A stretch of 64,000 nucleotides of DNA from Hyalella azteca (lineage: Eukaryota; Arthropoda; Malacostraca; Amphipoda; Hyalellidae): the NCBI RefSeq assembly GCF_000764305.2, contig NW_025941278.1:248001-312000 (forward strand). The letters run 5' to 3'. The notes under the pieces were generated by a model that made no database searches, had not been told where the DNA came from, and saw nothing but the letters and a program-made list of their open reading frames with translations. Both the position numbers and the translations under genes were made by a program. Positions 10,121 through 20,420 of the stretch are shown piece after piece (within the stretch, counting starts at the first letter, position 1; every line of letters starts with the position of its first letter).

Positions 10121-10997
10121 CCGTAAAATGGGGTAACTTAGACCACTTTTTTTCTTATAAATGATGCCATTTTCTTACTAGCTAAATAAAACTTGAATTG
10201 AAACGTGCAAAATACAGGTCTATACTCTAGCTTCACTCACCATAAATTGCTGGCTCCTGCCTCTCATAGTCTTTATGTAATTTTAAAAAAAGTGATGGTC
10301 TTTGTTACCCCAGCTCTTGGGGTAACTTAGACCGGGTGGTAAAATCAATTATTTTTTTTTTGGTAAAATAACTCCAGGTTTTGGTGCATTGTAGTAGAAC
10401 TCTTCTAGTTACAAAAGCAAATGACAAACTTGAGGAAAGTGTCATAGTTTGCAAATGGGGGGCACCACCCCATAATGAGGGAAATGTAACTACCTAATGG
10501 CAGCCCTGATGGAGTAAATATTGACTGGCTTGTAAATTAAGTTTAAATTACCATATATCAGACTCTGTACCTGTAGAGTCTGAAACATAAAGAAAAAACA
10601 TAAATAGGCTGTCAAACATAAAATATGTTATATATGGTAATTTTATATTAACTTCCAAGCCGGTCTATGTTACCCCGTCAGGGCTGACATTAGGTGATAC
10701 TACAATGCATCAAAACCTGGAGTTATTTAACCAAAAAATAAAAAAATTGGAAGGGGTACTCTGACAGGCTTTAAATAATAGCTTTTTTTCGTGAGTCACA
10801 TTTTAAATTTTTTAACCTATTAGATATGCAAACTTTTTAAATCTTTCTATTGTATTATGTAGCCTCAGTATTAGGCCTTTAATGCCCATTGACAAAATTT
10901 TTCAATGTCAAATAGTTTTTGAGTTGTGGGGGTTTTTGTAAAAAAAACGAAAAGTGGTCTAAGTTACCCCGCCGGTCTAAGTTACCCCATTTTACGG
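10121..10997. mobile_element. TA-flanked DNA element with GGGGTAACTTAGACC terminal repeats (877 bp)
   Basis: Both ends start CCGTAAAATGGGGTAACTTA and continue GACC, in inverted orientation, with a TA at each outer border (10119-10120 and 10998-10999). The right end carries a second tandem GGGGTAACTTAGACC just inside. Further copies in both orientations lie at about 10318-10334 and 10662-10678. A second long inverted pair (around 10358-10396 and 10696-10735) makes the element a deep palindrome. There is no open frame of transposase length, so it is a non-autonomous element. Confidence 0.85.
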
Positions 10998-10999
10998 TA

Positions 11000-13529
11000 T
11001 GTGATTATAGAACTGAAAGTTGCAGTTATATAATTAAGCATGTATAGTTAATGCTTAATGGTATGAGTACTCAGCCTGAGTAGGCCGCTATGACTCAGTC
11101 AGTACGAGGGTAAGACTGTGTGTCATTGTGGTCTTGTGGATATCTTGTGGTCAAGGTCAACCATCAAAAGTCCCTGTGAAATCATGCAGATATAAAGGAT
11201 CTAAAAGCTATAACTAATCTTTAGGATTAGCTGTTCTGCTCAATCTGCTGTAGTACTGTACTGCTGTTAGCTGTAGCAGAATTCTAGCCTGAGACTAGTC
11301 TCCTAGACCAGGTAGACCCTAGAGGATGTATGAACTAGGAATGCTGGTTCATCTGTATAAGCTGAGCTTGAAGCCTTGATCTAATGTAAAGTTGAAATCA
11401 TTAGAAATCTGAAACTACAAAATGAACAAGGGCAAAAATTTTAGCAGTCAGCTTTTGTACACTTCAATTTGTGTTTTGCAATAAACTCGAACCATAGAGT
11501 CTAGACTAGATATATTTAGGTACTATGCTAATGCTAGATTTGCTAGTGCTTAGCAATTAGCATAGGTAATACTACAGTAGTACAGTGCCAACAGTGGTAG
11601 TGGTACTGTGGTACACCGTACACTGGTACTGTCTACTCTACTGTGGTACCGAATTGCATAGCCTACAAATGCTACAATCATTATAACAATACAACAGTCA
11701 ACAACTACCGGTAAACTACAACGCTGTAGTCTGTACACTTAGTGTACAGCGGTACAGCCTTAGGCCTACACCGTAGAAGTACGGTTACTGCGGTAAATAT
11801 ACCTATTACCTAATACAAAAGATTGAAAGGGTCTAGACTCAAGCCTCTGCCCTCTAGCGATACGTTACTTGAACTATTGATAAATGCGATGATTTGCGGG
11901 AAACTCTGGAGACTTGTCCAATGCGGCTCCATGACAAGAGCAAATTTGGAAACCGATTCTATCGCAACTCTCAACTTCTCAAGACTCAAGGGGGTCAAGA
12001 GCCAAGCCTGCCAAGGTGCACGTGGACTGCGAGTCTGTGACTCAAGCGCCCGCCCTGTTCCGCATTCTGTCCAAAGGCTGGCGAGCCTGAAAATATCGAT
12101 GTTGTAGTTGGTAACCATGGTAGTTTTCGGCTTGAAGGTCAAAGAGCCAGGAGTTGGCGACTTTCTATCATCAATGATTAGTTACCTTTTTTATACGCAT
12201 TTCTGAATAAGATTCTAACAGTCCCGACTTGAAAACTAATTTACATTATCCTAGTTTTCTAACAATCGTGTGTAATCACCCAATTTTTAGAAATTGTGGG
12301 TTTGTGATTCAATGCAAATTCGGGCGCTGGAGATGACACTACCGTGAAATTGTCCAGCCAATTGATAGAAAGTAACAGTTAATGCCTACACATAAATCGA
12401 CTCGGCAATGCTGTCGTTTTTTTTTCGCTCACCACTTACAGGCGTTCAACACTCAAATTAAGGTGATAATTAGTAGACAATTTTTGCTTATTCAGTTTTT
12501 TAAATATGTGGATGGCTAAATTTCTCATTCTGTTTTTCAGTCGCACTTTAATTTGAAACTGGTCAAAATTCGCTTAATTTCCCTAGTTGATTGATCATCA
12601 GTATTCAAGCAGGAAATAAAACTATGAAGACTCCAATGCATGATATACTTGTGAACTCTCAATTTGTATAATACAAACACTAACTTAGACATGATTAAAA
12701 ATTTTTCAGTTCACACTGTTAAGTGTTAAGTGTTACAACTCAGCTCGATAAACTAACTAGGTAGATGATATCGTATCATACAACAATCGTACGCATTTTA
12801 TGAGCTAATATCATTCAGTACCAAAACTTACACTGTTGGATTAAAAAATAACTTTGTTAAATTGGATGTAGAGTCGATCAATCGTAACGCACATGGTAAA
12901 CTGACTCATGGGCTTGAACTAAAGTTATTTCCACGACCACCAGTATTATCAACGGAGTGAAGAAGGATATGAATGCTCGCATCTTTCCCTTTATATGATA
13001 AAAAATTCAGTGTCGACTCCTTATTATCCACAATAGACATATATTATAAACCCAAATACAACTCGATCCTATTTCAGAGTGGAATTGAAAATTAATCTAA
13101 GAAACCGTGTCATATAATTGTAATTTTTAGCAAAAGTAACAACAAGAGAACCCAATCAATATTCCTTCATGTCGGTTATCAAGTACTACATTAATATCTG
13201 GACAATTGGAATATAGGGACGAGGAATGCAATTCACCTGGCAGCCCAAGGTCTTCTAAAAGATTATGCACAGCAAAAATTAAAGCTACAATATTCATTAA
13301 TTTACTAAGCATAATTTTTAATTTTTAAGGATATCTCGCTTTTCATTGGCACTAACAAAAGTATGGAATTCATAATGACAACTGACAACCAATTGCTTAG
13401 TCTGGAACATATATTAAGCATAGACAAATATGAAAATATCTAGGAACTTACATTAATTATGTCTCAGATGGTTCAGCAATGAATAAAAATATGGCGAATG
13501 CTATTCTACACAAGAAAAGCTCTCATATC
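11000..13529. other. Noncoding interval downstream of AST-A
   Basis: No recognisable gene. Positions 11240-11300 and 11560-11770 are rich in short palindromic GTAC/CTGTAGTACTG words. A more GC-balanced stretch at 11830-12140 is open on both strands but matches nothing I know. A 61-residue minus-strand frame at 13312-13127 starts with a hydrophobic segment (LMNIVALIFAV); I could not support it as a gene. The AST-A 3' UTR must lie in the right-hand part. Confidence 0.4.
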
Positions 13530-15158
13530 TCAATCAAAATATTCGTCAGAAATTGCGTCATGTTCGTCCTCTACATTAAAATAATCTTCAATGAACCGCT
13601 TTCCTAGCTCAAAGCTATAAGCATTTGGATTGTTTCCATTCACCAACTTTTCACTCTCCTTCTCATCGCCCGATTCAGATCGCTTGCCTAGACCAAAAGA
13701 ATAATCGTTCCTGTTCTTTTTCTGAAGATAGACGGGAAATCCAGCCGCGCGCTTGCCCAAACCAAAATCGTAAGATCGTCTACCAAATCTAGGAGCTGGA
13801 GAGTAAGGAGTCTGATTCAAGCCTAGGTATTTGAGTAGAGAGTAAGGATACTGGTAGGTAGGACTTGATTGTTCAACATTGGAAAGCCTCTTACCAATAC
13901 CGAAACTGTACTTCGATGGTATACGCTTGCCAATTCCAAAAGAAAAAGGGGGACGCGAACGTTTCCCAAGGCCAAAGGAATAGTGATCAGGCATACGTTT
14001 AGGGTAGCCAAACGATGGCAATATGCTGCGTTTGCCTAATCCAAAGTTGAAGTTGTGTCCACGATTTCCAGAGTCATCGTAAGCATTCCGCTTCCCTAAA
14101 CCAAAACCATACAGATTTTTACGTTTGTCGATTAAGCTCAAGTCTGTTTCGTCATCAACGTCCCTTTCGTCATCAATATCTACTTCTCGCTTATGCCTCG
14201 TTTGGTGTTCATCTTGGTTGGTGCTAAGCCAATGATCATTTTCATCTAGCGGACCCGAGCTTGGCTTAGACATCTCTGGTTCAGCCGTTTCTGTCGAATG
14301 ATTTCCCGCAATATCATCTACCGTCTCGACGTCTGCGGCTCGTTTACCAAGTCCAAACGAGTAACTCTTGCTTCTTTTGCCTAATCCAAAAGAATAGTCT
14401 TTCAGCCTCTTTCCCAACCCAAAGGAATACTCTTTCACGCTCCCTCTCTTGCCTAATCCAAACGCGTAGTCTTTCCCATTTCCTCTCTTTCCCAGACCAA
14501 AGGAGTAATCATTCCGCAAACGTTTTCCCAATCCGAAAGCGTAATTTTTCTCGCGTTTGCCAAGTCCAAAGGAGTAATCAGGCCTTCTCTCGTCCATGTC
14601 AAACGAGCTTTCCTCCTGACGCTTGGCATGCGTGCTCAGGTCATCAAGCTCTCTAGCATCAGGTGCTGCTTCCCACGGTTGGTAATAAGTCTCCAGTAAT
14701 TCCTGAAAAATAATCAGCTCTGGTAATACTGTAATTATAATGTCAGTACACCGTAAGAAATAAAAGATTAATTTATCTTCCATTTGAGTCCTCAGATTCC
14801 AACATCAAATTGATACAATGAAACTTTTGATTAAGATTATGTTTTCGAAAATGGGCTGTATTTGCAATTTACGTTGAAAATATTGTACTCGATTTAAATG
14901 ATATCACTGAATTCAACTCTGAATGCATTTTCTTGAATTTTTGTAAGTTCTGGTGGAATTTACCTGCCATGTTTGAGGTAGAAAAGCCAGTTGTTTGGAG
15001 TGGTATTCGTCGTAGAGTGGGCTAGCGGTGGTCGAGGACGCCAGTCCAAGCACCACAATTACGGATATGATGGCAAGACGGTGAGCCTTCTTGCCGGTGC
15101 GGAACTCGTGAGGAGAAAATATCTTCGTGTGTTTGAAGGCCAAAGCATTGCAGCTCAT
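13530..15158 (-). CDS. AstA: Allatostatin-A (FGLamide) neuropeptide precursor
   Basis: Coding exons 15158-14964 (65 codons) and 14702-13530 (390 codons plus stop) join in phase 0 to give 455 residues. Residues 28-46 (RLAIISVIVVLGLASSTTA) form the hydrophobic core of a secretory signal with an unusually long n-region. The only ATG follows an in-frame TGA and an acceptor at 15186. KR or RR sites release amidated peptides ending in FGL-G-KR at residues 106, 116, 127, 139, 152, 165, 176, 260, 271, 302, 375 and 384; FGI units begin at 314 and 326, and an FEL unit ends at 434. Examples are PDYSFGL, EKNYAFGL, LKDYSFGL and SYDFGL. Acidic spacers lie at 187-259 and 435-455. Divergent units are SILPSFGYP (no amidation Gly) and a 34-residue peptide ending APRF-GRR (338-374). 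AST-A peptides are brain/gut inhibitory peptides acting through galanin-like GPCRs (established knowledge). Confidence 0.97.
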
Positions 15159-15198
15159 CCTTTTTTTCCGCAGCCTTCACAGCCTCTGCAACAAATCA
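15159..15198 (-). promoter_or_regulatory. AST-A 5' UTR start of exon with upstream splice acceptor
   Basis: On the minus strand TTTGTTGCAG ends at 15186, leaving 27 nt of leader (in-frame TGA included) before the ATG at 15158. The mRNA must therefore begin in an exon further upstream (higher coordinates). Confidence 0.7.
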
Positions 15199-15199
15199 T

Positions 15200-17300
15200 A
15201 AAGATTCTTTGATTATGCACATATCAATTGATAAGTTGAAGGTGCATGACCTTCTCGGATGTGTTAAGTTCACTTACGTCAGCACCGGTTTTCAATACTG
15301 ACCTTGTAGCACAATCATTAAACGTGCCACAAAGAATCCCGACAAAAGCATTTACTGTTCGCAGCACACGGTAATCGTGAGTATCGTAGGATAGAAGCCG
15401 AAGTCTGTTTTTCAGGGCCTGGAATTGCAAGACATTATCGCCCAACCTACATTGACGCTCCGCACGCGAAACTGGCATCTGAACTCGTCGAAAACTTTGA
15501 AGTTTTTTTCCGCTTTGGCCTGCGTGGCTCAGGCACTGAAAATTACAACAGCGTGAAATTATACGACATGGTCAGCCACCTGAAATTGGAAAATGTTTCT
15601 GAACGCCCAAGTATTCATGTCATCCTTTCTGCGTTCATCGATTCGATGGATTTGAGATTGAAACAAGGAAATAAAGTAATATGACGTTTAAAGAACAGAA
15701 TTTTTAACACAAATTTACGCAATTTTCTCTATAGCTTTGCACATTCATATTGTCGTTTAAATCATGAAGATTTGTCCAAAAATCTGAAACAAAATATTTA
15801 TATATGCATACGGAGCTCCGACAAATAAATTAAATATTTTTTTTTTCGTTTAAAAATTGGAAAATTTCTCTAATTATGATGAATCTTGAGGAACGTACAT
15901 TCATGCAATAAACCAAAACTATTGATAGATGTTTTATTCTGAATATTTTGAATTCATATTGCCTGCGAATTGTTAATTGGGTTCGGAATAATAAACTTTT
16001 TCCTATGAATAGTACATAAATGGGAAAAACTGAACCAGTGTCCATTCAGCGAGGAGAGTAATAACGCTCGTGCAAAGCCAAATACATCGTTCCCGTATAT
16101 TGTTGACTATGTTGGAATGTTGCCGTATATTCTGAGTCGAGGCTCAGTATGCATCATAAATTAGCAGCTGTCCCGTACTGCTACGTCAAATTAAAAGCTC
16201 AGTTACTGACGAGCGCAACGATATTGCGAAAGATATTCGCCAAGCGAGAATTCTTGCAGCCTGCAATAACAATTCTCTTGACAATAATTGAAAATAGTTC
16301 TCATAGTAGTGACTGTGATTTTTTTCGCAAACGTAAATAGTGGAAACTATATTATACTTTAAACCTGAAAAAGTTAAAAATATAACCATTAGTACAGCTT
16401 TTTAACTTGGACTTCAACCATATCATTTATGCGCTGAGTAAAAAAAAATACAAACCAACTTCTTCAAAACATTGATGATGGAGTTAAATTTCCGCCACTG
16501 TCGATCTTTTATATAACAATATTTGTCTCCTGAAACTTCACTGGAAAAAACGGCGATAAAATGTGTGATCTTGATCTTTACATAAAATTTAACTTTAAAA
16601 TAGAGCCCAGAAACTTTAAATGCATGAAGTCTGTCATTGCAAATCCGTCTAATATTCCGCACCTGCATGACGACCTGCGTTACTTTTTCCATGAATTTTC
16701 ACAGAACTTGTCGAGCACAACTGAGGGTCTAGGGTAAGTTATAAGCCGTCGAATAGTTTATTATTTGCGCGAGAAAATCTTTGTTGAAACCCTTAAACCT
16801 TTTTTGGAACATCATTTAAATGAAATGATATCAACTTACAAATACTCTAAAAGTTATAATAAAATAGAAAACATTTGATGATTGTTTATGTACAATCGAA
16901 ATAAATCGTTGCAGAGAATTACCGATGTTTCATCAGTACATGCATTGAAAAAGTTTTCGTTGTGTGATATCCTCTTGATTTTATTAGCGGTTCGTCGTTC
17001 CGTCTCTGTATTTATTGAGTGATGAATCACTGTTGGGAGATAACAGTGCTGGAGGCGAGCCTCATTTCCATGGCATTGTTTCGCTTGTCATATCACGAAT
17101 GTTAGAACACGAGTGGGCGACCGCACGATTCTCTGCCGTTCGTTTGGTTGCCGGCGGCTTAATTGTGCCGTTCGTTCATCATTCAGACGCGAATCGTGGA
17201 TGAAATAGAACGGCAAGCTAATTTGTGGGAACAAATCTTAAGAATTTTTGTTGGACAAAATTGCTTCATCTATCAAGAAATGCGAATATTTTGTAAGACG
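15200..17300. other. AST-A upstream / intron 1 sequence
   Basis: No coding exon recognised. Short open frames in this interval lack family motifs. If the promoter at 41.5 kb belongs to AST-A, this whole interval is intronic. Confidence 0.35.
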
Positions 17301-17322
17301 AAAAATCAAGTGCATTAAAGTT

Positions 17323-17436
17323 AACGCGATTCGGGATAACGAGATTAGGGGTAACGTGATTATGAATAACGAGTTCGGATTTAACGCGATTAGGAAGAAC
17401 GTGGTTAGAGGTAACGCGCCTAGGGAGAATCGGGTT
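17323..17436 (+). repeat. Degenerate 15-bp minisatellite
   Basis: About seven units of AACGNGATTAGGGNN type run in tandem. The period shows in translation as five-residue steps (NAIRD, NEIRG, NVIMN, NEFGF, NAIRK, NVVRG, NAPRE). It lies just before a stop and is not part of a recognisable gene. Confidence 0.6.
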
Positions 17437-17761
17437 CTCAAGTCTAATGGTCGATCCATTCCGAGACCTCAGATAGAGTTTTTTTATTTTTAAAGCTAAT
17501 TCGTCTACACATCTGGAATATTCTTGTCGCTGGTGGAACACGTGATAGACTGAGACAATACACCAGGAAACTGAAAAACAGACTGCAGTTAAGCTGAGGT
17601 TGATGATCTAAGCTAAGAAGCGTTGTTCAGAGTTAACTTGCATGATTAACCAAATACGCTTTACTTCAAAAACAATGCCCGCGGTTGGCCTGCTACTATA
17701 TATAGAAATAGCGTTTGGCTATAGGGAAATTTTAGACTGAATAATATACGTTTAAAAATTA

Positions 17762-18800
17762 CTTTTTAAAGACAACACTTCAAAAGAATCCAGTGTCTCC
17801 AATCTTACAGATGTACAATGAATTCTCATTTAATTTTCGAATATTAAAAAAATTAATTTTTCAATTTTTTTAATATATAAATTTTTTTAATATATAAATA
17901 TATATTTTTTATTATTTATACTCTTAATAGATTCATGCATTGCCTCTGACTTCACACAAGTGTGCAAAATTTCAGATCAATTAGACAGGTAAAAATGTGT
18001 CAATTATCAGTTATAAGATTTGCAGCTGACAAAATTATTTTTTATATTAAAAAAAAAATTTAATATCATTTATTTTGAAATTTGATTCATGCATTGTCTC
18101 CAACTTTACACAAGTGTGCAAAATTTTAGATCGATTGGAGAGGTAGAAGCGTGTTAAATATCGAATATAAGATTTGTAGCAGACAAACAAACAAACAAAC
18201 AACAAGAAGTGAAGTTAAAGAAAAGTGTTGTAAAATACATAAGGATTTTACATAATCAAGATATATGTATTATTAATTGGTCCCGTATTAATATTTTTAT
18301 TGGCAGAATCAAGAGGCATCAAGTAGCAGAGATTAGATTAAAAATAAAATACGTTCTAAAGAATCCAGTGTCTCCAATGTTAAAAATGTACAATGAGTTT
18401 CTCATTTTATTTTCGAATATTAAAAAATTAATTTTTCAAATTTTTTTAATATATAATTTTTTCTACATTATTTATTCTGTCAATTGATTCATGCACTGCC
18501 TCTGACTTCACACAAGTGTGCGAAATTTCAGATCAATTGGACCGGTAAAAGTGTGTCAAATATCAGTTATAATATTTGTAGTTGATAAAATTATTTTTTT
18601 CAATTTTTTAATATAGAAATTTTTTTTTTAATAATTTATTTGTCATTTTATTCATGCATTGTCTCTAACTTTACGCAAGTGTGCAAAATTTCTGATCGAT
18701 AGGATAAGTAGAAGTTTGTTAAATTTTGATTATAAGATTTGTAGCAGACAGACAGACAAACAGACAAGAAGTGAAGTTAAAGAGAAGTGTCGCAATAAAT
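17762..18800 (+). repeat. Two-tier tandem array of the GTGCAAAATTTCAGATC repeat
   Basis: Two macro-units (about 17762-18230 and 18352-18797) each start with AAGAATCCAGTGTCTCCAAT, pass through an AT-rich block, and contain two subunits. Each subunit carries CATGCATTG or CATGCACTG, CTCTGACTT, CACAAGTGTGCAAAATTTCA, GATCRATTGGA and ATAAGATTTG. Each macro-unit ends with CAGACAAACAAACA-type runs and AGAAGTGAAGTTAAAGARAA. A solo copy, inverted, lies at 3166-3440. Confidence 0.75.
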
Positions 18801-20325
18801 GTTTGATAATCTCAATTGAGTAAAATTTATATCAAGTTTAAATACGGATGTATTTCTTTAGTAATATTTATTTAAGTTCTAAAAATAAGTAATAACGATG
18901 ATTTAATGGAATAAGGCAGTAAAAATATATAAAACGCAAATAAATGCGTCCCAAATTTCTGAGGTGAGCAAAGAAATTACCACAATGAGCTGAGCAACGT
19001 AGTTGAAATTGCTTGCATTCCTTTTAATCATGCAGTGCGTGAAGGTACGTAGAAAACAGCAAGATCTATAGATTAAGAGAGCAAAGTTAACGACGACCGT
19101 TCGCTTTTGTTGACAGGGCGGGCTTGGCCGACGTACAGGTGGAAACATTGACCCGACGTCAACACTCGAGCTACAGAATGCTTCATCACGTGGCACGAAA
19201 TAACAAACCTGAGGCTCATTTTCTTCCCGGTAGTGGCCAATATATACGACTGGAACAAACACCGATCTGCTGATCGTCGAATCTAATTATTCAACACTAG
19301 TGGGATTTGGCTGAAAAAAATGCGTTTAATTATGTTCAGTCGGGAATTAGCGTACTAAACTTAACAAAAAACTGGGCGTAACAATAACTGGAGGTCTAAT
19401 ACCTCCTTCCTTCAGTGCAAGATCCAGAGGAATAGAAATAATTCATTGCCAAACGAGGCATCTTCAGCTGCAAAAAAGACCGTCGCGATGTGAATTGAAT
19501 TGTAATAACTAGACAGTAAATTATGACGCCTTTTCCCAGCAGGACGAGCTGCAGGAGGCGTCACTTCGACTCTCCCTTCAGTTTCTAGTGTTATGTTACT
19601 AACTCGGTGATATTCGAGTGTGCCAGAGGGGCAATCCCTTCCTGTCCAACTCAAGCTTTCGGAACAGAGTTGTTTCTGAGCCTGAAATCAATAAGGTGTA
19701 TAAAAAAGGTCAAAAAGCATGGGAGAAAATTTTTCGTAGTACATCAAAACAAAATCTAAATAAATGTTTGCACAACGCTTGTAGAAAATATGCTGAACTT
19801 CACCTTCCCATGCGTTTTGATTGGAATTCCAGACACGCAAGAAATTGTTTTGCCTGAAAGGTTTCACACTGTACCAGTGTTTTTAAAGGGAATAACTTCT
19901 TTTCATTGGCGTATCTTTATGTATTCAAATTTTATTTAAATAAGTTGGACACGAAAACAAGGTTGTTGTTTTCCAGCATTCAGAAACAGTAATAAAGGCA
20001 GAGACTCGCTTCTTTAGAATATGCCCCAGTTTGTGAGGGCAGGTGTTGGCCTTTGTCTTGACAGTTTGAGACTACAAAAATATTTCGCTAGTTCGCTGGC
20101 AAGTGAGAAATAAAACATCTATTGTAATTACATGCAAGATTTTTGGGGCTGACCAAGAAGAAAATTTAACTTTAAACGCGTTGAAACACTCGGTGAACAA
20201 AATTGAAACTTCAGGAAGTATGATAGTTTATTTCTGGAGTAACTTTAGAAAAACAAAACCATGTTTGTGCCGTTTCATTGTGTGTCAGGGAAGAAATTCT
20301 CATAAGCTCTACACAAACATGAGTT
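18801..20325. other. No gene seen
   Basis: Short open frames on both strands (for example 18903-19262 minus) have no family motifs, no plausible splice context and biased composition. I see nothing else in it. Confidence 0.35.
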
Positions 20326-20327
20326 CA

Positions 20328-20420
20328 TATAAAATAATATAATATAATATAATATAATATAATATAATATAATATAATATAATATAATATAATATAATAA
20401 AAATATAATATAATATAATG
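20328..20420 (+). repeat. (AATAT)n microsatellite
   Basis: An almost uninterrupted pentamer run TAATATAATATAATATAATA, with one AAAA interruption near 20399. Confidence 0.95.

Noticed and set aside
11810..12142. Overlapping 94- and 110-residue frames on opposite strands as a gene
   Set aside because: No family motif, no splice context and no codon-level evidence favouring either strand.
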